DNA from: CAZFVY01 sp964522665
Lineage (GTDB): Bacteria > Verrucomicrobiota > Verrucomicrobiia > Limisphaerales > CAZFVY01
NCBI GenBank assembly: GCA_964522665.1
Contig: CAZFVY010000066.1
Span: 1 to 39,741, forward strand
Length of the DNA: 39,741 nucleotides
Reading direction: 5' to 3'
Shown here piece after piece: positions 1 to 7,768 of this stretch (its first letter is position 1; the number at the start of each line of letters is the position of its first letter). A program made the translations under genes and the position numbers. The notes under the pieces are model-generated. The model saw nothing but the letters and a program-made list of their open reading frames with translations, ran no database searches and was not told the origin of the DNA.

Positions 1-87
1 CACCGACCCAATCCGGCGCAACGAATGACCAGTTATTTATGAGACACTACACTAGAATTGGTCCGGCCAATCGTCGGTGGCGCGTTT

Positions 88-288
88 TTGTCCCGGCGGG
101 ACAATTGAGAGTAGTCCGGCGTTTCAACGCCGGGTTTGCCGCGAAACGAGTTAAAGTCCAGGCGGGACGGCTGAGGTTAATTCGCCAAAGCACAGGCGCG
201 TATTCAGCCGTCCCGCCGGGACTTGAGCCGTTTGGATGCTTCCACGGCGCTGAAGCGCCGAGCTATTCTCAACCGGTCTCTTCGAGAC
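88..288. repeat. Cluster of GC-rich palindromes (REP-like element)
   Basis: At least five dyads occur within 200 bases. They are a TTGTCCC/GGGACAA hairpin at 88-104, CCGGCGTT/AACGCCGG at 116-133, a 14-base perfect inverted repeat with arms at 161-174 and 204-217, CGGCGCT/AGCGCCG at 245-260, and GTCTC/GAGAC at 276-288. Short perfect stems with loops of 2-5 bases, stacked between genes, are typical of REP-like elements. Membership of a genome-wide family is inferred, because only this window is visible. Confidence 0.6.
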
Positions 289-407
289 GGGAAGGCGCCA
301 CGGCCCGACACTCCCGCCGACCTGCGCGTCGCAGTTCTCAGTGAAGACGCGCGCCGTCCCGACCCGCCGTCGGCTTAAATCTGCGCCCTTCCCCCTTTCA
401 TCTTCAC

Positions 408-432
408 GAAGAATTGACACGTCAAATTCTTC
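408..432. promoter_or_regulatory. Dyad upstream of the cysteine hydrolase gene
   Basis: GAAGAATTGAC (408-418) and GTCAAATTCTTC (421-432) form a near-perfect inverted repeat with a single unpaired A and a 2-base loop. It ends 15 bases before the ATG at 448. It contains TTGACA (414-419), a possible -35 box, but no good -10 lies at the right spacing. It could be an operator or an RNA hairpin in the leader. No regulator is adjacent. Confidence 0.4.
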
Positions 433-447
433 CGACACCCTAATTGA

Positions 448-2055
448 ATGAAGCCGCAAACCATCTCCGCGTTTCTCGTCGCCCGCGGTCGCGCCTTGAT
501 CCCGGTCCTGGTCACGACGCTTTTCGTCAACGCCGCGACGCAGGCGGAGGAAATCACGCTCACCTTGCAAACGCGGAACGCGACTACCGGGAAAATCGAA
601 CTCGCGACCGAAACGGTTGATCCGAAACATGTCGGGGTGATCGCGGTCGATGTCTGGAACTATCACTGGTGCAAGACCGCCACCATGCGCGTGGACGCCA
701 TTGTCCCACGGATGAACAAAGCGCTGGACGGGGCCCGATCACTCGGGATGACCGTCATGCTCTGCCCCAGCGACGTCGTCGATAACTACGTCGGTTACCC
801 GCAACGCGAGGCGGTTCTGGCCATGCCGAAATTCCCCGTCCCGAATCTGGTGGACATCACCTGCCCGCCCGCGCCGGACGCCGGCGGCTGCGCCTGCGGC
901 CGCGAGCGGTGCGCGGTCAATTATGGTTGGGACGCCATGCACCCCGATCTGCGGATCGCGGACGAGGACTTGATGCCGGACACCCAAGCCGAAGTCTATT
1001 CCATCTGCCGCCAGCGCGGTCTGACCCACTTGATTTACGTCGGATTCCACACCCAAGTCTGCCTGCTCGGCAAGTCGATGGGGCTGAAGTCGATGAAATC
1101 CGCCGGCCTGCGCTGCTTCCTGGCCCGCGACATGACCGACGCCCACCCGGGCTACGACCCCGCGCGCGGTTTCACTCCCGACCTCAATACGGAACAAGTC
1201 GTGGAGCATTTCGAAAAATTTCTGGCCCCCACGATCAGCTTTCAAAACGAGCTGGCCAAGATCGGCAAATGGGACCCCAACTGGGTGGTCGATCCGGTAC
1301 GGATCACGCCTTGGGGCACGCGCGCGCGCCCGCACTTATTCGAGGAGCCGATCGTGGTCACCCTGGCCGCGCCGCTGGAGCCGGGCGCCGAAATCCGTTA
1401 CACGCTCGACGGCAGCCGGCCCGACGCAAGCTCCCCTCTTTACCTGAAACCGCTCGCGGTTTCGAACACCACGACGCTGCGCGCCACCGCCTTCAAGGAC
1501 GGGCATCCGGTCTGCCTCGAGTCGCAAGGTTTCTTCGCCCGCCTCGGGACGATTCCGCCAACGCCCGACGTTTATCTCGGTGACCTGACGCCAACCCGGA
1601 GCGTCGGCTTTGGCCACGTCTATAACGGCGCCGTGCGTTACTCAGGGAACACCGGTCCACCGCGCGCGGATAAGTCGAACCTCGGCGCGGAGCTCCGGAT
1701 CAATCGCCAGGTCTATCCCCACGGGATCGGCGTCCATGCTCCCAACGAGCTCGTTTACGAAGTGAAACCCGAGTATAAACGCTTCGTCGCGCTCGCGGGC
1801 GCCGACGAGAATCTGCTGGCCATCAGCAACGGCTCGAATCTGGCCAAATACCCGAGCATCGTCTTCAAGGTCTTCATCGACGGCACGGAAGCGGCCGCCA
1901 GTCCGGTCATGCGCATTTCGTCGCTGGCCTGGCGTTTTGACGTTGCCATTCCCCCGCGCGCGAAAGCGATCAGTTTGGTCGCCATGGACGCCGGCGACGG
2001 CTCCCGCGAGGATTTCGCCGATTGGGCCAACGCGGGCTTCGTCGTCCAACGATGA
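448..2055 (+). CDS. Secreted isochorismatase-like cysteine hydrolase with chitobiase-C and NPCBM-like domains
   Basis: This 535-residue protein starts with a basic, hydrophobic N-terminus ending near residue 33, consistent with a signal peptide. Residues about 60-262 resemble the isochorismatase/cysteine hydrolase fold: D68 lies in the first strand (VIAVDVW) and C205 sits in VGFHTQVCLLG, where the family's nucleophile is found. The catalytic lysine could not be placed with certainty. A cysteine-rich insert lies at 139-155. Residues about 290-365 look like a chitobiase/beta-hexosaminidase C-terminal domain (RYTLDGSRPD), and about 375-535 resemble an NPCBM carbohydrate-binding module (IGVHAPNELVYEV). 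The substrate is unknown. The modules suggest action on, or anchoring to, extracellular glycans. The gene stands alone, convergent with the discoidin-like gene. Confidence 0.8.
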   Translation: MKPQTISAFLVARGRALIPVLVTTLFVNAATQAEEITLTLQTRNATTGKIELATETVDPKHVGVIAVDVWNYHWCKTATMRVDAIVPRMNKALDGARSLGMTVMLCPSDVVDNYVGYPQREAVLAMPKFPVPNLVDITCPPAPDAGGCACGRERCAVNYGWDAMHPDLRIADEDLMPDTQAEVYSICRQRGLTHLIYVGFHTQVCLLGKSMGLKSMKSAGLRCFLARDMTDAHPGYDPARGFTPDLNTEQVVEHFEKFLAPTISFQNELAKIGKWDPNWVVDPVRITPWGTRARPHLFEEPIVVTLAAPLEPGAEIRYTLDGSRPDASSPLYLKPLAVSNTTTLRATAFKDGHPVCLESQGFFARLGTIPPTPDVYLGDLTPTRSVGFGHVYNGAVRYSGNTGPPRADKSNLGAELRINRQVYPHGIGVHAPNELVYEVKPEYKRFVALAGADENLLAISNGSNLAKYPSIVFKVFIDGTEAAASPVMRISSLAWRFDVAIPPRAKAISLVAMDAGDGSREDFADWANAGFVVQR

Positions 2056-2093
2056 ACTTCTCCACTTACAATTGATCGCGATGGGTCAGGCGC

Positions 2094-2909
2094 CTATTTG
2101 GGCAACGCGTAAACTTCGATCTCCTGCCAGCAGTTGAGGCCGCCCGAGGTGCTGCCTTTCGAGTAACCGCGGACGTAACGGGCCTTGATCCCTTTGGCGT
2201 CAACGGTTTTTCCCAGGTTGGTTTCGAAGTATTCCCGATCGGCGCCGGCGCCTCGACCCGATGAATTGTCGGTGTCGTTGTTGAACAAGGTTTGGACGCC
2301 GGTTTTGAATTCGGGATCGTCGGAGACCTGCACGATGACGTCGTGGACAATCTGAATGTAACGGTGGTCGTGCCACACCACGATGGCATAGATCGGCAGG
2401 CTCTCGCCCAGGTCCACCTGAACCCATTGGGTGCCGCGCTTCATCTCGACGGCGTCGTCATCGACCGGGTCCTTCTTGCCGTCGGTGACTTGCGTTAGCT
2501 CACCGGTGAACGGCGGGACGCTGCTGGTGACCGGTTTGCCGAGCGCCACGTTTTTGACTCCTTTTGGCGCCATGAACGGCGGACGCTTCTTGTCCGAGAG
2601 CGGCTCGATCATCGGGCCTTTCGGCAGGTCTTCCGGCGTGCCCTTCACGGTGGGAGGCGGCAAAACCACGGGCAAAGGCGCGGTGTCTGTCGCGTCTGCC
2701 GCGCGCGTGACCAACGGGGCGTCGATAACGAGCGCGATGATCGGGACAATCGCCAAGACTCGCGCGCAAATAGAACGGCCCGGGAGCCTGCCTCCAGTTT
2801 TGGCGCGAGCCTCGACGGCGGCGACGGCCAAGGATCTTGACGGCCCACGACTCGCCTTCGTTTCAGGCGGCCGGAGTTGAGTCATTGAACGCAGAATCGC
2901 AAAAGTCAT
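2094..2909 (-). CDS. Secreted or anchored discoidin-like (F5/8 type C) domain protein
   Basis: About 271 residues from the ATG at 2909; an in-frame ATG at 2885 is an alternative and neither has a clear ribosome-binding site. A hydrophobic stretch (VLAIVPIIALVI) preceded by arginines is a signal or anchor segment. A proline-rich linker follows. The C-terminal 150 residues begin with NVALGKPVTSS and contain WVQVDLGESLPIYAIVVWHD and ARYVRGYSKG, the usual landmarks of discoidin/galactose-binding jelly-roll domains. No catalytic domain is visible, so the likely role is binding a sugar or surface polymer. The N-terminal 45 residues look low-complexity, so the true start may lie further in. Confidence 0.7.
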   Translation of the reverse strand: MTFAILRSMTQLRPPETKASRGPSRSLAVAAVEARAKTGGRLPGRSICARVLAIVPIIALVIDAPLVTRAADATDTAPLPVVLPPPTVKGTPEDLPKGPMIEPLSDKKRPPFMAPKGVKNVALGKPVTSSVPPFTGELTQVTDGKKDPVDDDAVEMKRGTQWVQVDLGESLPIYAIVVWHDHRYIQIVHDVIVQVSDDPEFKTGVQTLFNNDTDNSSGRGAGADREYFETNLGKTVDAKGIKARYVRGYSKGSTSGGLNCWQEIEVYALPK

Positions 2910-3395
2910 GGTTGGATATTGGCTAGTGGCAGGCAGCATACCGGCGCCACCGAATTGATTCAAAACGAATTTTGCGCCGCGTCGCGCAATCAACAGCCTA
3001 GTGCGCCCCCCGACAGGTTGCCGACCATAACGCGATGAGGATGAACGCGTGCGGAGCTAGGGCCAACGCGCTGCGCTGGCACGCTCGCGCGAATGTGCGC
3101 GAGCGGTCCACTAACGACCGGCGCAACCGAACAAACGCCGACAACGCTGAATTCGATCACGACCATTGCTCGCTCCAATCGAGCGAGCGGACCTCGCAGC
3201 GCGAGTTCCCTACCCGTCGCCGGCTGATGGCGTCGATCCGCCGTCCAGCGAAACAATTGCACTAAGCGGCCCGCGACCCGGCCACTTTGGCCGCGCGCTC
3301 TCTCTCGAGACCGCGCCCAATCCAGCGGGCACTTTGCGCACCACCGCCGCGATTTCCCGATTGACGATGGGCCGATGACGGGACATTTTGCATTG
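2910..3395. other. Intergenic region between divergent genes, hairpins only
   Basis: This 486-base spacer separates the leftward discoidin-like gene from the rightward DUF1080 gene. The frames across it lack recognisable protein features. It holds the two hairpins listed at 3083-3188. No clear sigma-70 promoter was found for either gene. Confidence 0.5.
3083..3188. repeat. Two GC-rich hairpins (REP-like)
   Basis: GCTCGCGC (3083-3090) pairs with GCGCGAGC (3097-3104) around a 6-base loop. GCTCGCTC (3168-3175) pairs with GAGCGAGC (3181-3188) around a 5-base loop. The two 8-base stems share GCTCGC, which suggests related units. Neither is followed by a T tract, so they are unlikely to be intrinsic terminators. 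Confidence 0.5.
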
Positions 3396-4091
3396 ATGAA
3401 ACCAATCCTTCCGTTGCGGCTGGCCGCTTTGTTTTCGCTCGTGGCGTTTACCACCTTCGCCGCCGACAAGCCCCAGACGATGGCGCTGACCAACGGCAAA
3501 GACCTCACGGGCTGGAACATGCTCGGCGGCAAGGGCGCCAAACAATGGAAATACGGCAAGGCCTCGCTGGACCCCGCCGACCCCACCAAACTTAAAGTGG
3601 ACGGCGAAGGCGAAGAATTGGTCAGCCCAGAGAAAGGTTCTAATTTATCGACCGAGGCGAAGTTCGGCGATTGCGTGGTCGAGACGGAATTCATGCTCGC
3701 GAAGGATTCGAATTCGGGGATCAAGCTGATGAACATTTACGAGATTCAAATGCTCGACAGCTACGGCAAGGCCAATCCGGACAAGCACGACAATGGCGCG
3801 GTTTACGACGAGAATCCGCCGCTCGTCAACGCCTCCAAGCCCGCCGGCGAATGGCAGACGCTGCGCATCGAGTTTCACGCGCCGCGCTTCGACGCCGACG
3901 GCAAGAAAACGGCCAACGCCAAGTTCATCAGAGTGGTTCTCAACGGCAAGCTGGTGCAGGAAAATGTGGAGATCGCCCACGGCACGAACGTGGGCCGAAA
4001 TGCGCCCGAGCATCCCACCGGCCCGATTTATCTTCAGGGCGACCACGGTCCGGTCGCTTTCCGCCACCTGACCGTGACGCCGCTCGAGTGA
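3396..4091 (+). CDS. Secreted DUF1080 protein (3-keto-disaccharide hydrolase type)
   Basis: Starting at the ATG at 3396 gives 231 residues with a clean signal peptide (MKPILPLRLAALFSLVAF, cleavage after TFA). Upstream in-frame starts would bury it. The mature protein is a single DUF1080 domain: ALTNGKDLTGWNMLGGKG near the start, DCVVETEFMLAKDSNSGIKLMN in the middle and GPIYLQGDHGPVAFRHLTVTPL at the end. DUF1080 folds as a concanavalin-like jelly roll, and some members hydrolyse 3-keto-glycosides. The oxidoreductase gene begins 24 bases downstream on the same strand, so the two are very likely co-transcribed and may act in sequence on an exported substrate. Confidence 0.85.
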   Translation: MKPILPLRLAALFSLVAFTTFAADKPQTMALTNGKDLTGWNMLGGKGAKQWKYGKASLDPADPTKLKVDGEGEELVSPEKGSNLSTEAKFGDCVVETEFMLAKDSNSGIKLMNIYEIQMLDSYGKANPDKHDNGAVYDENPPLVNASKPAGEWQTLRIEFHAPRFDADGKKTANAKFIRVVLNGKLVQENVEIAHGTNVGRNAPEHPTGPIYLQGDHGPVAFRHLTVTPLE

Positions 4092-4115
4092 TTCGCCGAA
4101 CGCGAGGACTAGCTT

Positions 4116-5555
4116 ATGAAACTCTATCTGAATCGACGGTCGTTCCTGAAACGCTCGGCGCTCGCCGCCGGCGGTCTTTCCGCCTCGGGCCTGCTGCCGC
4201 ATAGCGCGCTCGCCACTCCGGTGGTCTCACCCAACGGGACTCTCAATTGCGTCCAAATCGGCTGCGGCGGCCGCGCGATGTCGCACCTGAAGGAAGTCGT
4301 CAGCAAGCACAAGCAGAACCTTTACGCCATCGTCGAGCCGGACGAAAAGAAACACGCGGGCATCAAGAGTTGGCTCAAGAAAGAGGACGCGGACCCCGAC
4401 AAGCTGCAGATCTTCACCGATTACCGGGTGATGTACGACAAGATCGGCAAGCAGATTGACGCCGTCTTCATCACGACGCCGAACCACCACCACGCGCCCG
4501 CCGCCTCCATTGCGCTGGACCTGGGGATCAACGTCTATTGCGAGAAGCCACTCTGCCACGACGTTTCTGAAGCGCGTCGCCTGCGCGAAATGGCGCGCGC
4601 GCATCCGAAGGTCGCGACGCAGATGGGCAATCAGGGTCATTGCGAGGAAGGCTATCGCCGGCTTTGCGAATACATCTGGTCGGGCGTCATCGGCAAGGTG
4701 ACCGAGACGCACAGTTGGACCGACCGCGCCAACGGCGGCGTCGGCCCGCGCCCGCCCGCGCAAACGCCGCCGCCGGGCATGAATTGGGACCTCTGGATCG
4801 GCCCCGCGCCGTACCGCGAGTATCACACCGACCTGCATCCGCACGAGTGGCACGGGTGGTATGATTTCGGCAATGGGTCGATCGGGAACATGGGTTGCCA
4901 CATTCTCGACGGCCTTTTCTGGGCGTTGAAGATTGAGCATCCCACCAGCGTGGAAGCCGAAATGATGCGCGGCGGCAGCGACGAGCGCTATCCGACCGGC
5001 AGCCGAATCCGCTGGGACGTGCCGGCCCGCGGCGACATGCCGCCGCTCAAAGCCTATTGGTATGAAGGCCTCAACAAGACGACCACGGCCGAGCCGGTTG
5101 GCGGCCTGCGCACGGCGCAGGGCGAGGCGCGCAACCTTCCGCCGCTGCTGGGCGAACTGCAGAAGCAATACCCCGACGAGGAATTCGTCATCCGCGACGG
5201 CTTTACGCTCTACGTCGGCGAAAAGGGCGTGATCTACACCGGCTGCTATGGTGACCGGATGCATGTCGTCCCAATTGAGAAAATGCGGGAAATACCGCAG
5301 CCGCCAAAGACGCTGGCGCGCCCGAAGGACATCTTCACCGATTTCATCGAGGCCTGTCGCGAAGGACGCACCGACACCGCGGTCAGCTTCGAGTACGGCA
5401 GCCGGTTGACCGAATTCGCCGTGCTCGGAAACCTGGCGCAACACGCCGGCGAGGGCAAAAAAGTCGAGTGGGACGGCCCCGGAATGAAGGTCACCAACTA
5501 CCCCGAATTGAATCAGGTGATCAAACGCGAATATCGCAAAGGCTGGCAGGTCTGA
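4116..5555 (+). CDS. Tat-exported Gfo/Idh/MocA-family oxidoreductase
   Basis: This is a 479-residue protein. The N-terminus carries a twin-arginine signal (NRRSFLKRSALAAGG), so it is probably exported folded with its cofactor. The Rossmann domain starts at about residue 43 (CVQIGCGGRAMSHLKE), and the family's EKP signature appears as VYCEKPLCHDV. The C-terminal part matches the Gfo/Idh/MocA C-terminal domain (SIGNMGCHILDGLFWALK). Members oxidise or reduce sugars and cyclitols with NAD(P). A GAGGA-like sequence precedes the ATG. Downstream of the DUF1080 gene, it is a plausible glycoside 3-dehydrogenase partner, but substrate and direction cannot be read from sequence. Confidence 0.88.
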   Translation: MKLYLNRRSFLKRSALAAGGLSASGLLPHSALATPVVSPNGTLNCVQIGCGGRAMSHLKEVVSKHKQNLYAIVEPDEKKHAGIKSWLKKEDADPDKLQIFTDYRVMYDKIGKQIDAVFITTPNHHHAPAASIALDLGINVYCEKPLCHDVSEARRLREMARAHPKVATQMGNQGHCEEGYRRLCEYIWSGVIGKVTETHSWTDRANGGVGPRPPAQTPPPGMNWDLWIGPAPYREYHTDLHPHEWHGWYDFGNGSIGNMGCHILDGLFWALKIEHPTSVEAEMMRGGSDERYPTGSRIRWDVPARGDMPPLKAYWYEGLNKTTTAEPVGGLRTAQGEARNLPPLLGELQKQYPDEEFVIRDGFTLYVGEKGVIYTGCYGDRMHVVPIEKMREIPQPPKTLARPKDIFTDFIEACREGRTDTAVSFEYGSRLTEFAVLGNLAQHAGEGKKVEWDGPGMKVTNYPELNQVIKREYRKGWQV

Positions 5556-5606
5556 CGGCCGGCAAGCGATAGTCGCGCGGCGCGGCGTTCGCAGTGACGC
5601 CGGCCG
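5556..5606. terminator. Weak inverted repeat between convergent genes
   Basis: CGGCCGGC (5556-5563) and GCCGGCCG (5599-5606) are exact inverted copies separated by 35 bases in the gap between the convergent oxidoreductase and protease genes. There is no T tract. It could be a bidirectional stop signal or simply a GC-rich spacer. Confidence 0.25.
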
Positions 5607-5633
5607 CCGCCGACGCCGGGCGTTGACGGAGCT

Positions 5634-6710
5634 TTACGAGGCCGCCCGCGCGGAGACTAATTCCTGCGGCGTCACAGTAAGCTCCAGCTTCTCGACTCCG
5701 CGCAGGACCGTCAGCGGCGACGCCACGCCAATCTCGGCCGCGACGAGCCGCTTATGCAAATCGTCAATGCTCGAGATCGGGGCTCCCTTGAAACCGACGA
5801 TGATGTCGCCGGCCCGCAAATCGGCCCGCGCGGCGGGACCGCCCGACTCCAGACCGACGACCAGCACGCCGCGCTCGGGCGCCACGCGATGGAACCGCGC
5901 GACGCGCCGGTGGAGCGGAACGTTCTGGCCCGAGACCCCGATCCAACTGCGGCGAATTCTGCCTTCCTTGATCAGCCAGACCGCGACGAATTGCGCGGTG
6001 TTGCTGCCGATCGCGAAACAAATTCCCTGCGCGGGGCGGATGATCGCGGTGTTCACGCCGATGACTTCGCCGCGCGAGTTCACCAGCGGCCCGCCGGAGT
6101 TGCCCGGGTTCAGAGCGGCGTCCGTCTGGATCACGTCGTCGAGCAGGCGTCCAGTCTGGGCGCGCATCGTCCGGCCGCGCGCGCTGATCACGCCGGCGGT
6201 CACCGTCTGCTCGAACCCGAACGGGCTGCCAATCGCAATCGCGATCTGGCCGACGCGCAACCGGGCGGAATCGCCGAAGCGCGCGTGCGGCAATCGGGGC
6301 GCGTGCGGCGCGTCCACGCGAATCACCGCCAGATCACTATCGGGATCATCGCCGACAAGACGCGCGGGGGCGGTCTCGCCGTCGCTTAAGGCGATTTCCA
6401 ATTCGCGGGCGCCATGCACCACGTGGGAATTCGTGAGGATGAACCCGTCGGGCGCGATGACAAACCCCGACCCGGTTCCGCCGGACTCCCGGCCGGCCTC
6501 CGAGGCCGTGCCGGAACGGGCGCGAATGTTGACCACCGCCGAGCCGACGAGACTTACGGCCGCGGCGACGGTTTCGGAGTACACGTCTAGTAATTCAGCG
6601 TCGGAGACCGGCGCCTCGGAATGGGGCGAGGCCGCGTCCAGCCCGGCCTCCGGACCGAGCGTGAAGCGCGGCGAGCCCCGCCAACCTTGGGAGATTCGGG
6701 AAAGCTTCAT
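5634..6710 (-). CDS. HtrA/DegP-like serine protease with one PDZ domain
   Basis: From the first ATG (6710, preceded by AAGAAAG) the protein has 358 residues. The trypsin-like domain carries a full catalytic triad: H96 in LTNSHVVHG, D126 in DSDLAVIRVD and S205 in NPGNSGGPLVNSRGEVIGVNTA. A single PDZ domain follows at about residues 260-350 (GVLVVGLESGGPAARADLRAGDIIVGFKG). The N-terminus (MKLSRISQGWRGSPRF) has no hydrophobic segment, so I see neither a signal peptide nor an anchor, which is unusual for this family. It lies 50 bases downstream of a small unknown gene on the same strand, with thioredoxin further upstream, suggesting a protein-quality-control cluster. Confidence 0.9.
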   Translation of the reverse strand: MKLSRISQGWRGSPRFTLGPEAGLDAASPHSEAPVSDAELLDVYSETVAAAVSLVGSAVVNIRARSGTASEAGRESGGTGSGFVIAPDGFILTNSHVVHGARELEIALSDGETAPARLVGDDPDSDLAVIRVDAPHAPRLPHARFGDSARLRVGQIAIAIGSPFGFEQTVTAGVISARGRTMRAQTGRLLDDVIQTDAALNPGNSGGPLVNSRGEVIGVNTAIIRPAQGICFAIGSNTAQFVAVWLIKEGRIRRSWIGVSGQNVPLHRRVARFHRVAPERGVLVVGLESGGPAARADLRAGDIIVGFKGAPISSIDDLHKRLVAAEIGVASPLTVLRGVEKLELTVTPQELVSARAAS

Positions 6711-6760
6711 ATTCACTTTCTTGCCGGGGCCAATCAACGGCGCCGGCCGGCGCGCGCGAC

Positions 6761-7108
6761 TCAGGCCGCGCGCGCGAATTCACGGCTCAGGCGCGACTGC
6801 CGCAGCCAAACCTGCTGCTGCCGGTCCCACCACAGCCGAAGTTCCTGCACTTTCTCCTCCGCCAGCTCCGGCAGGAACAGTTGCGGGAACGGCGTCAGCC
6901 AGGCCAGCGCCTCGGCCTCATCCAAGGCCCGCCGGATCAAATGGCCATTGCTCGTCAACGCGAAATCACGCCGAAAATTCTCGAGCAACTCCGCTTTGAG
7001 CGCGCGGACGCGGTCCGCCACCTCCTGGCAAAACTCCGCCGACTGCGCCAGCGGAGAAAGGCGCTCCGCGAACTCTCCCGTTTGATTCTGTTGCTTCGTA
7101 TTCTTCAT
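6761..7108 (-). CDS. Conserved-looking small protein, function unknown
   Basis: About 115 residues from the ATG at 7108; another in-frame ATG at 7129 adds seven residues. The sequence is charged and helical in look, with no signal peptide or membrane segment. It has leucine/glutamate-rich stretches (ADRVRALKAELLENFRR and ALDEAEALAWL) and a tryptophan- and glutamine-rich C-terminus (LRLWWDRQQQVWLRQ). I do not recognise the family. It sits 50 bases upstream of the HtrA-like gene on the same strand, so co-transcription is likely and a helper role for the protease is possible. That role is inference from position only. Confidence 0.55.
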   Translation of the reverse strand: MKNTKQQNQTGEFAERLSPLAQSAEFCQEVADRVRALKAELLENFRRDFALTSNGHLIRRALDEAEALAWLTPFPQLFLPELAEEKVQELRLWWDRQQQVWLRQSRLSREFARAA

Positions 7109-7347
7109 AACCACCGTCCATCTTGACATTACCCAAACAGACTGCGCCGTCCGATTTTTATTCAATCTTCGGCGGAGGACCCGTTCCCCGGCGGCGAGCC
7201 AGATCAACCGATTCATGCCGTTTGATGCGCGGCGGCGAGAGAATGTTCAAATGGGCGCGGGATTATTTTTCACGTTTTGAATGAACCGGATAATCACCCC
7301 GGGCCGGCGCGCGGCCCGGGGCTTCGGAACAATGTGCAGTGATTTCA

Positions 7348-7701
7348 TCACTTCAGGCGCTCCTCGAGCTTTTGCGCCAGCGTCCGTTTCGAGACGGCGC
7401 CAATCACTTGCTCGACCACCACGCCCCGCTGGAAAATCAGCAAGGCGGGAATGCTCGAGATTCCATACGTGCTCGCGGTCTCGGGATTCGTGTCCACGTC
7501 GAGCTTCGCGATTTTGGCGCGGCCCGCGAACTGCGCGGCCAACTCATCGATGACCGGCGCCATCATCCGGCAGGGACCGCACCACGGCGCCCAAAAATCG
7601 ACCAGCACGGGCGTTGGGGACTGGAGCGCTTCCGCCGCGAAGTTTTGATCCGTCAGGGTCACATACCGGGCGGTTCCAGTCGTTTCAACTTTCGTATCCA
7701 T
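7348..7701 (-). CDS. trxA: Thioredoxin
   Basis: This is a 117-residue cytoplasmic thioredoxin, a normal length for the family. The redox site is WCGPC with cysteines at 41 and 44, and the cis-proline is in SIPALLIF (P79). The strand DFWAPW and the segment AKLDVDTNPETASTYGI are also standard. The N-terminus has no signal sequence. The ATG at 7701 follows GAGAAAGGCTGA, a fair ribosome-binding site. It reduces disulfides in target proteins using thioredoxin reductase, which is not in this window. A good promoter candidate lies at 7741-7768. The gene is followed after about 240 bases by the small unknown gene and the HtrA-like protease. Confidence 0.95.
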   Translation of the reverse strand: MDTKVETTGTARYVTLTDQNFAAEALQSPTPVLVDFWAPWCGPCRMMAPVIDELAAQFAGRAKIAKLDVDTNPETASTYGISSIPALLIFQRGVVVEQVIGAVSKRTLAQKLEERLK

Positions 7702-7740
7702 ATTCAGCCTTTCTCAATCTGCTTTTGTCCAGCATGGGGC

Positions 7741-7768
7741 AATCTACGACTGTTAACCAACTAGTCAA
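7741..7768 (-). promoter_or_regulatory. Candidate sigma-70 promoter of trxA
   Basis: On the minus strand TTGACT (7768-7763) is followed after 16 bases by TAGATT (7746-7741), about 40 bases before the trxA ATG. The surrounding DNA (7740-7835) is markedly AT-richer than the rest of the window. Confidence 0.5.

Larger units (their letters stand above)
1..447. other. Intergenic region with hairpin repeats, no convincing gene
   Basis: No convincing gene lies ahead of the cysteine hydrolase at 448. The open frames here translate the palindromic repeats at 88-288 and have the arginine/proline-rich composition of noncoding GC-rich DNA. The last 40 bases are less GC-rich and contain a dyad at 408-432 just before the gene. 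Confidence 0.6.

Noticed and set aside
4227..5444. 405-codon open frame antisense to the oxidoreductase gene
   Set aside because: It is a shadow of the GC-rich coding strand: rich in arginine, valine and alanine, with no recognisable domain, while the plus-strand frame has a Tat signal and clear Rossmann motifs.
5623..6999. 458-codon plus-strand frame antisense to the HtrA-like gene
   Set aside because: It is antisense to a gene with an intact catalytic triad, with extreme alanine, arginine, serine and threonine content.
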